The position numbers were made by a program, and so were the translations under genes. From positions 1 through 31,936 of the forward strand of contig CAAHDV010000036.1 of NCBI GenBank assembly GCA_900770535.1: a DNA stretch of 31,936 nucleotides. Direction: 5' to 3'. Under the pieces are notes generated by a model, which searched no databases, had not been told where the DNA came from, and worked only from the letters and a program-made list of their open reading frames with translations. This stretch comes from Lachnospiraceae bacterium (GTDB lineage: Bacteria > Bacillota > Clostridia > Lachnospirales > Lachnospiraceae). Of this stretch, positions 16,332 through 23,706 are shown piece after piece (position 1 is the first letter of the stretch; each line of letters begins with the position of its first letter).

Positions 16332-16375
16332 AAAAGGCTTATAAATTCAGAATTTTCTGAATTTATAAGCCTTTT
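16332..16375. terminator. Strong bidirectional terminator after the oxidoreductase gene
   Basis: A 21-base perfect stem is formed by 16332-16352 and 16355-16375 (AAAAGGCTTATAAATTCAGA and its complement), with A/T runs on both flanks. It ends the minus-strand oxidoreductase transcript and isolates tctB-tctA from it. Confidence 0.9.
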
Positions 16376-16411
16376 ATTTTTCTTTTATCCTATCACTGCT
16401 TTTTATCTGGC

Positions 16412-17710
16412 CTATGCCTGTTCCGGTGCGTCTGCTGTCGGTGCTTTAGCCGCCGGTACCTCTGCTGCAGACATTTCTGCTTCCGGTACCTCCAGCTCCC
16501 CGCGCATGTATTTGTCCATGGCTTCTGCCACCTGCTTCGCATACGCAGTTGCCTGCACAACCGTCTTTGCACCTAATACCACATCACCGGCCGCGAAAAT
16601 ACCAGGATGCGTCGTTTCTCCAAAGCTGTTGGTCACAAGAAGTCCGTTTGCGGAAGCCTTCAGGCCTTCTGTCGTATTGACCAGCTTACTCTTCGGTCCC
16701 TGGCTGATCGAGATGATCACACTGTCCGCCTGTACCTGAACCGGAGTCGGATCCATTCCGGTCTGATTTCCATCCTCACCAAACAGGATCTTTTTGAACA
16801 CCGGGCCATCATCGTTGATTTCCACCGGCTGCCAGCCAAATGCCAGCTCCGCACCGTCCAGCTTTGCGTAGGCTGTCTCATGCTCGCTTGCCTGGCTGGT
16901 CAGTCCGCGGGCATACAGCGTTACATGGCGGCTTCCCTTGCGCAGAGCAGTTCTTGCCACATCCATGGCAGAATTGCCCATGCCGATGATCGCCACATGA
17001 TCACCCAGATCATAGGAATCCGGATTTGCCAGATAATCAATCGCAAAGTGCACATTTCCCAGAGACTCTCCCTTTATTCCCAGCGTTTTCGGTCTCCATA
17101 CACCGGTTCCGATGAAAATGCTCTGGTAACCGTCCCGGAACAGATCCTTGATCTCCAGCGCGCCGCCGATGGTAGTGTTCGGGCGGATCTTAATACCGAT
17201 CTCGCGCAGTTTGTTCTTATACCGCTCCAGAATGGACTTCGGCAGACGGAACGCCGGAATACCATACTGCAGTACACCGCCGATCTTATCCCTGGAATCA
17301 AAGATGGTCACGCCATAGCCCTTCTTCGCCAGCAGGATGGCGATGGTAATACCTGCAGGACCCGCACCGATCACAGCAACCTTCTTGCCGTTCTTCGGCT
17401 GGCACGGAATTTGCATTTTATCAAAATAAGTATCGGAAACATAATTCTCAATGCTGCTGATATGCACCGGCTCGCCCTTGCGGCCCAGCACGCAGTGACC
17501 CTCACACTGGTTCTCATGGTTGCAGACCAGGGAACAGATCATGGACATGGGATTGTTCTCAAACAGCATCTCCCCCGCCTCATTTAAGTTTCCTTCTTTA
17601 AATGCCTTGATCATCATAGGGATCGGGGTATGGATCGGACAACCCTGCATACACATCGGTTTTTTGCAATTCAGACAACGGTTTGCTTCATTAATTACAT
17701 GTACTGCCAT
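16412..17710 (-). CDS. NAD(P)-dependent Fe-S flavoprotein oxidoreductase (GltD/PreT-like)
   Basis: This 432-residue protein has the domain order of glutamate synthase small subunit and dihydropyrimidine dehydrogenase PreT. The N-terminal Fer4_20-type helical domain carries two cysteine sets: Cys12, 15, 20, 24 (CLNCKKPMCMQGC) and Cys59, 63, 69, 73 (CSLVCNHENQCEGHC), likely [4Fe-4S] ligands. An FAD fold starts at GAGPAG (115-120), a NAD(P)H fold at GMGNSAMD (243-250), and the closing FAD motif is GIFAAGDVV (370-378). It passes electrons from NAD(P)H to a partner that is not encoded nearby. Residues 408-432 are an Ala/Pro/Glu tail of low complexity absent from typical GltD. GGGAG lies 8 bases before the ATG. 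It stands alone between two terminators, so it is probably monocistronic. Confidence 0.9.
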   Translation of the reverse strand: MAVHVINEANRCLNCKKPMCMQGCPIHTPIPMMIKAFKEGNLNEAGEMLFENNPMSMICSLVCNHENQCEGHCVLGRKGEPVHISSIENYVSDTYFDKMQIPCQPKNGKKVAVIGAGPAGITIAILLAKKGYGVTIFDSRDKIGGVLQYGIPAFRLPKSILERYKNKLREIGIKIRPNTTIGGALEIKDLFRDGYQSIFIGTGVWRPKTLGIKGESLGNVHFAIDYLANPDSYDLGDHVAIIGMGNSAMDVARTALRKGSRHVTLYARGLTSQASEHETAYAKLDGAELAFGWQPVEINDDGPVFKKILFGEDGNQTGMDPTPVQVQADSVIISISQGPKSKLVNTTEGLKASANGLLVTNSFGETTHPGIFAAGDVVLGAKTVVQATAYAKQVAEAMDKYMRGELEVPEAEMSAAEVPAAKAPTADAPEQA

Positions 17711-17794
17711 AGCTTACTCTCCCTTTTGTTCCGGCCGCCTCTCAGACAGGCCGGTTTTCTTGTTTTCATTTCACTTTTTCTCAACTACGGCTTT

Positions 17795-17823
17795 ATTTTA
17801 CATCCGTTGTATTCTGTATACAA
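17795..17823 (-). promoter_or_regulatory. Promoter with overlapping palindrome for the oxidoreductase gene
   Basis: On the minus strand TTGTAT (17818-17823) and TAAAAT (17795-17800) are 17 bases apart. The -35 is one arm of a perfect inverted repeat, TTGTAT-N5-ATACAA (17807-17823), which is the right size for a dimeric regulator site. Regulation is inference. Confidence 0.5.
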
Positions 17824-17897
17824 GTTAAGTTAAAAAGCAAACAAGTATTTTTAAATTTCGTACAATGTGCAGATTCCCTATGCCGGGGATGCACGAA

Positions 17898-17932
17898 AAA
17901 ATGGCTTAAATCCGTAGGATTCAAGCCATTTT
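17898..17932 (-). terminator. Intrinsic terminator of the TTT-esterase cluster
   Basis: AAAATGGCTT (17898-17907) pairs with AAGCCATTTT (17923-17932), extended inward by AATCC/GGATT past one mismatch. On the minus strand a run of six T follows. It ends transcription after the UxuA-like gene. Confidence 0.85.
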
Positions 17933-17992
17933 ATAAGTTTCCGGTATAACGTGTGAGGTTGTTAATTAACGAACTTACTTATCTGCTGTGAT

Positions 17993-18982
17993 TTACAGCC
18001 GCTGTTCCTGTATCTCCCGTTTTATCTCCCGTTCCGCTGCGTATAAAAGCCCCTTCATATAGCCGGTGGAATAGCCATAGGCACCCGCCATACCGCCAAA
18101 CTCCGGCACACCATGAGCTACATGATCCACAGAAATCAATGCATCACATCCGTAGCGCACCAGCTGCTTCATAATCCTATACATATCCGCATAGCCATCC
18201 TCAAGAAGTACTTCCTCAAAATATGGCATTGGAGCGCTTAAGTTCCGGAAATGGACTGCAAGCACCTTTCCCAGTTCCACAAAGTAGCGAATATCCTCCA
18301 TCAGATTTCCAAAGGCATCTCCGGCCTCCAACCAGCAGCCAACGCAAAGCTTCATTCCCAGATACGGACTGTTTCCGGCCAGTTCAAATGCCCTTTTGAA
18401 ACCCTCGCTGTTATAAATCAGGCTCGACACTCCCATGACACAGGCCGTAGGCGGATCATTTGGATGAAGCGCCATCTTTACCCCGGCCTTCTCGCAGACA
18501 GGAAGCGTACGATCCAGGAAATATTTAAAATTATCCCAGATTTCCTCTTCAGAATAGATGCGCCCATGACTCAATTCCCTTTTTTCTATCTCCGTCATGT
18601 CTACAATTCCACTGACCGAGCCACGCGTATATTGTCCGACACGTTTGTAAGAACGAACTGCACCGTCTGGCTGCCATGCCAGAGAACAGATTGGAATTTT
18701 GCACTGCCCCATCACGGTAGTAAAGCGGTTATATCGATCAATCTGCTCATCTCTGCCATCCAGTCCCAGATGGATGATCGGGTTTTTGAATACAGAAAAA
18801 CTTCCCGCATCCGTGATTTTCAGATCAAATTTCGCCATGCGCTCCTGCAAACGGGATACGCTCTCATAATCCCAGTCGTTTTCATGAAACATCACGGAGA
18901 TGTACTCCACGCCCATCTCCCGGTAAAACTGCAATTCCGCATCGCCGGCTGTGGACCACATAGGCACCTGTACCTTCATCAT
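17993..18982 (-). CDS. UxuA (mannonate dehydratase) family protein, divergent
   Basis: This 329-residue TIM-barrel protein matches the UxuA family in its second half. It has GVKMALHPNDPPTA (His173), LGMKLCVGCWLEA (Cys213), VLAVHFRNLSA (His244), an ADMYRIMKQLVRYGCDALIS helix and SVDHVAH (Asp286), the His/Cys/His/Asp metal-ligand order of mannonate dehydratase. UxuA dehydrates D-mannonate to 2-keto-3-deoxygluconate. The N-terminal half and the region between the motifs differ from classical UxuA, so substrate and even reaction (dehydratase or epimerase) are uncertain. The ATG at 18982 is used because AGGAGG is 9 bases upstream; the ATG at 19000 overlaps that site. It is the last gene of the tctCBA-esterase cluster. 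Confidence 0.82.
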   Translation of the reverse strand: MMKVQVPMWSTAGDAELQFYREMGVEYISVMFHENDWDYESVSRLQERMAKFDLKITDAGSFSVFKNPIIHLGLDGRDEQIDRYNRFTTVMGQCKIPICSLAWQPDGAVRSYKRVGQYTRGSVSGIVDMTEIEKRELSHGRIYSEEEIWDNFKYFLDRTLPVCEKAGVKMALHPNDPPTACVMGVSSLIYNSEGFKRAFELAGNSPYLGMKLCVGCWLEAGDAFGNLMEDIRYFVELGKVLAVHFRNLSAPMPYFEEVLLEDGYADMYRIMKQLVRYGCDALISVDHVAHGVPEFGGMAGAYGYSTGYMKGLLYAAEREIKREIQEQRL

Positions 18983-19011
18983 ATGAAAAATCCTCCTCAT
19001 TTCTCAAAGTG

Positions 19012-19055
19012 AAACAGGCCGGTTCTGCCGACCATTCAGCGCAACCAGCCTGTTT
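19012..19055 (-). other. Intercistronic hairpin
   Basis: AAACAGGCCGGTT (19012-19024) pairs with AACCAGCCTGTTT (19043-19055) with one mismatch and an 18-base loop. There is no U-run. It sits in the 106-base gap between the esterase and UxuA-like genes and could stabilise or process the mRNA. Confidence 0.5.
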
Positions 19056-19088
19056 ATCTGTGACTGATCCAGTTCTTTGCAGTCACAC

Positions 19089-20012
19089 TTATTTCAGATA
19101 TTTGTCAAAAAATTTCTCAATCAGCTTTTTAGTCTCTGGCTGGAAAAATTCTTTTGTTCCATGTCCAGCGCCATTTAAAATATAGAACTCCGTGCGATCA
19201 TCCATGCCACGTTCTACAATCTTGTCATAAAAATCTTCACTGATGGAGCAGGATACCAGTTTATCACAATCTCCATGCAGGATCATCATTGGGCTCATAT
19301 CGGTTGTAAGGATATATGGCGGACAGAACTGTTTGCAACGTTCTTTGATGGTTGCCATATCTCCGCCCATCACTGCTCCTGCATGCGTTTCCTCCAGCGT
19401 TTTCCAGCGAAAATCCGGGTTTGTACGCATCTCTTGCTCATCATCCTCAATCAGTTTGACAAAGTCGACCGGTCCAAACATATCACAGCAGGCCTGAACC
19501 TTCGAAGAAAATTCACACCACTCATCACTCTCAAATTCGTCAGAATTCATTGCTGCAAGCGCCGAAAGATGACCGCCTGCCGACCGTCCAATGATACCTA
19601 TACGTTCTGGATCAATCTCATACTGATCCGCATGTGCACGAAGGAACCGTATAGCGGTCTTCACATCAATGATTTGAGACGGCATATGCGCCTCTGCACT
19701 GCTACGGTAGTACATGGATGCAACAACATATCCTGCATCTGCAAGAAAGGCCATCTCAGCAACCATTAAATTCTTATCGCAGCCACGGTAGCCACCGCCT
19801 GGAACCCAGAGAATTGCTGGCTTCGGAGTCTTATCATCACCCTCGTCATCATGACCGGAGGCAAGGCGCATCTCACTATTTCCATTCTGCAGCATAATGG
19901 ACATCTTCAGCTCCATCTCATTGCCTTCCAGATCCTTCTGACGCGAATACACGATATTATCAATAAAGTTAATACTTTTTCTTGCCCGTCCCGGATTAAT
20001 CACTTTTTTCAT
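19089..20012 (-). CDS. Alpha/beta hydrolase, esterase/peptidase-like (BD-FAE/HSL type)
   Basis: This 307-residue hydrolase has no signal peptide, so it is probably cytoplasmic. The oxyanion-hole motif is VPGGGYRG (residues 70-77, PGGG instead of HGGG). The nucleophile elbow is GRSAGG (Ser144), the acid lies in HGDCDKLV (Asp250) and the histidine in GAGHG (His284). This set is typical of esterases that remove acetyl, feruloyl or other acyl groups. The N-terminal 65 residues (FIDNIVYSRQKDLEGNEMEL and an acidic DDEGDD stretch) include the usual strand pair. An AAAGGAA site lies upstream. It is followed by the UxuA-like gene and preceded by the DUF3237 gene. The substrate is unknown; the context suggests an acylated sugar acid. 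Confidence 0.88.
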   Translation of the reverse strand: MKKVINPGRARKSINFIDNIVYSRQKDLEGNEMELKMSIMLQNGNSEMRLASGHDDEGDDKTPKPAILWVPGGGYRGCDKNLMVAEMAFLADAGYVVASMYYRSSAEAHMPSQIIDVKTAIRFLRAHADQYEIDPERIGIIGRSAGGHLSALAAMNSDEFESDEWCEFSSKVQACCDMFGPVDFVKLIEDDEQEMRTNPDFRWKTLEETHAGAVMGGDMATIKERCKQFCPPYILTTDMSPMMILHGDCDKLVSCSISEDFYDKIVERGMDDRTEFYILNGAGHGTKEFFQPETKKLIEKFFDKYLK

Positions 20013-20032
20013 GCTTTTTCATTCCTTTCCGT

Positions 20033-20491
20033 TTACATCATCTTATAAATTTTGATGTTTACACCACGCACTCCATTTTCCGTGCTGCCAGAAAGACTTC
20101 CCACATACACTCCATAATTCAGCCACTCATATTTTCCTCTCGGTGCATGGAACGATGGACGTGTCTGGATCACGCTGTTTTTCTCCTGCTCCACATATTT
20201 ATAGCCTAGGTTTTCGATTGCAATGTAAACACCGTCATCCGTCTGAAGGAGATATTTAGCAAATACAGTTCTAGAATGAACGCTTTCCTCGGTATCGCCG
20301 CCGACGCCCATATTCCAGTCTGCTCCGCCTGGAACCACGCGTCCACGGAGCTTTTCTCCATCAAAATAACCGCCTTTAATCTGAATCACCTTTAAAAATC
20401 CCCAGTCATTGCCACCGACAACCAGTCTGTCCTCTTCTGGACAGTCTGCACGCAACTCCATAACCAGTTCTGCATCTAACTGAACCTTCAT
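20033..20491 (-). CDS. DUF3237 (UPF0311) family protein
   Basis: This small 152-residue soluble protein carries the family pattern: KLRGRVVPGGADWNMGVGGD (about residues 47-66), VFAKYLLQTDDGVYIAIENLG (76-96) and a C-terminal YEWLNYGVYVGSLSGS. DUF3237 proteins are single-domain beta barrels without an established reaction; they are often found beside hydrolases and aromatic or sugar catabolism genes. Here it lies between two esterases, 20 and 31 bases apart, in what looks like one operon, so a role on the same substrate (binding, isomerisation or lactone handling) is likely but unproven. Confidence 0.82.
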   Translation of the reverse strand: MKVQLDAELVMELRADCPEEDRLVVGGNDWGFLKVIQIKGGYFDGEKLRGRVVPGGADWNMGVGGDTEESVHSRTVFAKYLLQTDDGVYIAIENLGYKYVEQEKNSVIQTRPSFHAPRGKYEWLNYGVYVGSLSGSTENGVRGVNIKIYKMM

Positions 20492-20522
20492 ATCTTTCTG
20501 TTCCTTTCCACCCTACTCCAGA

Positions 20523-21416
20523 TTACAGGGAAGCCTGCCTGATTGTGTCAATTACCAGCTGCTGCCCTTCTTCCCACTCATCTGTACAGTGTACGATAAA
20601 GCCGTGATAAGAATTTAAGAAGCATTTCTGAGTTACCTTTACTCCGGCCAGCACCAGACGTTTTGCATAGTCCGCATCCTCAAAACGGAAATTGTCATGA
20701 CCTGCACTGGTTATAAGTGCCTCCGGAAGTCCCTTCAGCATCTCGTCAGTCGCAAGAAGCGGACTGCAGTACGGATCTTTTAAGTTTTCCAGGTTTCCAT
20801 CGGTATAGGCCAGGCTGAACATTCTGCCTCGCTCTACCGGAATCATGTTGGTTGCTGCCTCCGGCTTGTCTGCCGGGTCAGTTACCATATCAAATGCGCC
20901 GTAGTCCAGAACCTGTAAGCAGAACTGGAATTCCTTCGTCTGGTTTGCCTTTAAGCAGACTGCTGCAGTCAGATTTGCGCCTGCACTGTGTCCGCCCATG
21001 GAAACGCGCTTTCCGTCGGCATCCCAGTGATCCAGCATAGAGAATACCCATCTGCAGACCTCGTAGGTCTCGTTGAATGCTCTCGGATACGGATACTCCG
21101 GAGCCAGGCTGTAATCGACATCTACAACGATTCCCTGAATGGCATCTGCCACTTTTGCTGAGTAGATTTCATCTCTGAGCACATGCGGACGGACAAAGCC
21201 ACCGCCGTGCACGTTGATATGAACTCTGCAGTTCTCCGTGCGGTTCTTTGCCTTAAAGATGTAGCACGGAACTGCTCCCTCAGAAGTGGTAACCTTGACC
21301 GCTTCCCGCTCTGCCAGATCCAGATTTTTCTTATATTCTTCTGTAATGTTCTCTTTTGCCACGCTCTTGCCACGCAATGCAGCAATCATGGTTTCTTTCT
21401 GTTCCTGGGTTAACAT
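20523..21416 (-). CDS. Alpha/beta hydrolase of the hormone-sensitive lipase (HSL) family
   Basis: This 297-residue cytoplasmic esterase has HGGGF (residues 70-74, oxyanion hole), the YSLAPEYPYPRAFNE segment typical of HSL esterases (102-116), nucleophile elbow GHSAG (Ser144), acid region SAGHDNFRFEDADY (Asp241) and YHGF (His271). HSL-family bacterial enzymes hydrolyse short acyl esters. The start at 21416 is chosen because GGAGG is 8 bases upstream; a longer reading to 21551 has no ribosome site and would run through the intergenic hairpin. It is the first enzyme gene after tctCBA, followed by DUF3237 and a second esterase. Confidence 0.91.
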   Translation of the reverse strand: MLTQEQKETMIAALRGKSVAKENITEEYKKNLDLAEREAVKVTTSEGAVPCYIFKAKNRTENCRVHINVHGGGFVRPHVLRDEIYSAKVADAIQGIVVDVDYSLAPEYPYPRAFNETYEVCRWVFSMLDHWDADGKRVSMGGHSAGANLTAAVCLKANQTKEFQFCLQVLDYGAFDMVTDPADKPEAATNMIPVERGRMFSLAYTDGNLENLKDPYCSPLLATDEMLKGLPEALITSAGHDNFRFEDADYAKRLVLAGVKVTQKCFLNSYHGFIVHCTDEWEEGQQLVIDTIRQASL

Positions 21417-21487
21417 GACATATTCCTCCTTCTTGCCTGAACCAAATATCCGATTTGTCATAAAAATTTGTAAATTTGCCGTTTTCC

Positions 21488-21542
21488 GCCAAATTTTGGC
21501 AGTAAGAAAGCCGAAGCCTGTCCACAAGCTCCGGCCTCTTAC
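21488..21542 (-). terminator. Hairpin and palindrome between tctA and the HSL esterase
   Basis: A stem with wobble pairs spans 21502-21542 (GTAAGA and GCCG arms). Next to it is the palindrome GCCAAA-T-TTTGGC (21488-21500). On the minus strand this follows tctA. The U-run is poor, so it may be a partial terminator that lowers expression of the enzyme genes, or a regulatory site for a second promoter in the 178-base gap. I see no good promoter there. Confidence 0.4.
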
Positions 21543-21594
21543 CATATCCACATGTCAGCTGCCATTCAGACAGCCATATTCATTTTTATACTGC

Positions 21595-23091
21595 TTAGTT
21601 TGCAGCAACTGCTTTCCGTTTCTTTAAGATCTTGGTGATGATCGGTCCCACTATGCTGTATACAGCGATGAGGATGAAGATCAGAGAAATCGGACGGGTT
21701 ACGAAAGAAGTCATATCGCCTCTTGCGTAAGAGCATCCCATACGGAAGTAGCTTTCAATCTTGCTTCCCAGAATGAAAGCAAGCATTAATGGAGTACTTG
21801 GCATCTTGAAGAACTCCATCAGAATGCCGACAGCACCGAATACCAGTACCAAGTAAACACTGAACATGGAGGTAGATGCGGAGTAAGCACCTAAGAAGCA
21901 GATCATTAAGATGGCACTGTAAAGGTAATGATACGGAGCCTTTAACAGCATCGGGAACCAGCGCTTGGTAAGCAGCTCGGTTGCGAAGATCAGGATTGCA
22001 GATACCAGTACGGTTGCAAAAATCAGGTTTGCAAGCTGCGGGTTGGTCTTAATGAACATCGGGCCTGCCTGCAGTCCGTGAATGGTCATGGCAGACATTA
22101 ACAGTACAGTGGTTGCATCACCCGGGATACCAAGGGCGATCATCGGAATGATCGCACCGCCAACACCTGCGTTGTTTGCAACCTCAGTTGCCCAGATACC
22201 TTCATCAATACCGGTACCGAACTTCTCCGGATGTTTGCTCATCTTCTTTGCCTGACCATATGCGATCAGGTTGGAGATACCGGAACCCATGCCCGGAAGG
22301 AAACCAATCCACAAGCCAATAAACAGAGAAGTAAGAATAACCTTTAAGTTATCTTTGAAATCTTTAAACGTAAGTCCGAAGCCCTTTAAGGAACCTGCAT
22401 CAACCTCCGGCATATCCAGGTTGTTCTTTGCATAGCTGGTTGCCACCTGCTGCAGTGCAAAGGTACCCATCAGAAGGCAGATAACGCTGATACCGCCATA
22501 CAAGTTGGTGTTCTTAAAGGTGAAACGAAGCTGGTTGGTAACCATATCAGAACCGACGGTAGAAAGCCACAGGCCAAAGAATGCAGCTAACAGGCCCTTG
22601 AAAATAGAACCGTTGCTTAAGCCAACTACCATGGTGATTGCCATCAGACAAAGGCTGAAGTACTCCCACGGTCCAAGCATTAATGCAACATCTGCAATGA
22701 AAGTAGAGCATAGGGTCGCTACAATGATGGAAACCATGGTACCGATAAAAGAACCAGTAATACCAATGGTCAGTGCACGTGCAGCCTTACCTCTCTGGGT
22801 CATCGGATAACCATCATAACAGGTACCGATGGAAGCTGCAGAACCAGGAATTCCGACTAATACTGCTGCGATGAAGGAGCCGGATACCCCACCGACATAC
22901 ATACCTAGCAGCATTGCAAAGCTTAAGTTTGTGTTTAATGCGAAAGTCATCGGCAGGATCAGGGTGATACCAAGGCCGCCGGAAAGACCAGGAATTGCAC
23001 CAAGAACGCAGCCAACCAAGGAACACAGATACATCATAATGAAGTTCACCGGCTGGAACAAAACGCCAAGTGCAGAAAGATAACTAGCCAT
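21595..23091 (-). CDS. tctA: Tripartite tricarboxylate transporter, large membrane subunit TctA (copy 2)
   Basis: This 498-residue polytopic protein has the TctA signatures VLGAIPGLSGGLGITLILPM (N-terminal half), VGIPGSAASIGTCYDGYPMT, LPGMGSGISNLIAYGQAKKM (second-half repeat) and ALGIPGDATTVLLMSAMTIH. It is clearly diverged from the two other TctA proteins here, which resemble each other closely, so it likely moves a different carboxylate. GGAGG lies 9 bases before the ATG, and tctB ends 21 bases upstream. It belongs to the operon tctC-tctB-tctA with the esterase genes downstream. Confidence 0.95.
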   Translation of the reverse strand: MASYLSALGVLFQPVNFIMMYLCSLVGCVLGAIPGLSGGLGITLILPMTFALNTNLSFAMLLGMYVGGVSGSFIAAVLVGIPGSAASIGTCYDGYPMTQRGKAARALTIGITGSFIGTMVSIIVATLCSTFIADVALMLGPWEYFSLCLMAITMVVGLSNGSIFKGLLAAFFGLWLSTVGSDMVTNQLRFTFKNTNLYGGISVICLLMGTFALQQVATSYAKNNLDMPEVDAGSLKGFGLTFKDFKDNLKVILTSLFIGLWIGFLPGMGSGISNLIAYGQAKKMSKHPEKFGTGIDEGIWATEVANNAGVGGAIIPMIALGIPGDATTVLLMSAMTIHGLQAGPMFIKTNPQLANLIFATVLVSAILIFATELLTKRWFPMLLKAPYHYLYSAILMICFLGAYSASTSMFSVYLVLVFGAVGILMEFFKMPSTPLMLAFILGSKIESYFRMGCSYARGDMTSFVTRPISLIFILIAVYSIVGPIITKILKKRKAVAAN

Positions 23092-23112
23092 TTTACATTT
23101 CCTCCTTCTTAC

Positions 23113-23616
23113 TTACAGCATCTGGATACCAAGAGCTTTCCAGATAACGCCCTTCGGTAACGGGATATTGAAGCCTTTGGTGAAGCCAAAGTAGCACAAG
23201 CTGCCAAGTGCGATACTGAATACGATTGCAAATACGATATTGATCTTCTTGTCAACTTTCAGAGTCATGATGAATACCATCATGCCGATCATTGAAGTGA
23301 TCCAGAAGCCAATCACGTTCATAGCTGCGCAAAACACAATACACTCAACCATAATCAGTGCCAGACGTTTCCAGCCTGCTGCGTCTAAGTACGGAGCAGC
23401 ACCATGTTTGTTGTCATCTGCTTCTTTCTTGCCGTCAAAGATCATGGACAGAACTGCCATAACGATCATGCCAATTGCGGAAATGTATGGGAACAGCTTT
23501 GGTCCCGGCTCATTAGAAACCAGTTTGGTCGGGATCTGTGTGGTCTGAAAAGCAACCCACAGCGCCAGAATAATAAATACAATACCCATGATATAGGTAC
23601 GGTTTAGTTTTTTCAT
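23113..23616 (-). CDS. tctB: Tripartite tricarboxylate transporter, small membrane subunit TctB (copy 2)
   Basis: This 167-residue protein starts MKKLNRTYIMGIVFIILALW and has four helices: residues 8-25, 41-57, about 84-104 (LALIMVECIVFCAAMNVIGF) and a final pair at 106-145. The ATG at 23616 is preferred because AGAGGT lies 6 bases upstream; a TTG at 23634 lacks a site. It is poorly conserved in sequence, as usual for TctB, and is assigned by size, topology and position between tctC and tctA. Confidence 0.88.
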   Translation of the reverse strand: MKKLNRTYIMGIVFIILALWVAFQTTQIPTKLVSNEPGPKLFPYISAIGMIVMAVLSMIFDGKKEADDNKHGAAPYLDAAGWKRLALIMVECIVFCAAMNVIGFWITSMIGMMVFIMTLKVDKKINIVFAIVFSIALGSLCYFGFTKGFNIPLPKGVIWKALGIQML

Positions 23617-23640
23617 AGAGATACCTCTTTCCAAAAGAAA

Positions 23641-23671
23641 TCCGGCTGTCCGAATGGAAGGGACAGCCGGA
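23641..23671 (-). other. Perfect hairpin directly after tctC
   Basis: TCCGGCTGTCC (23641-23651) and GGACAGCCGGA (23661-23671) form an 11-base perfect stem with a 9-base loop, and only a weak T-tract follows. Hairpins of this kind behind a binding-protein gene typically protect its mRNA or partly terminate, giving more binding protein than membrane subunits. Confidence 0.65.
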
Positions 23672-23706
23672 CATCATTTTTAGTTGCGTTTCACTGTTCG
23701 ATCTAC

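Noticed and set aside
16607..17587. 326-codon open frame on the plus strand
   Set aside because: Antisense to the Fe-S flavoprotein; composition is not protein-like.
18251..19012. 253-codon open frame on the plus strand
   Set aside because: Antisense to the UxuA-like gene, with no family match or ribosome site.
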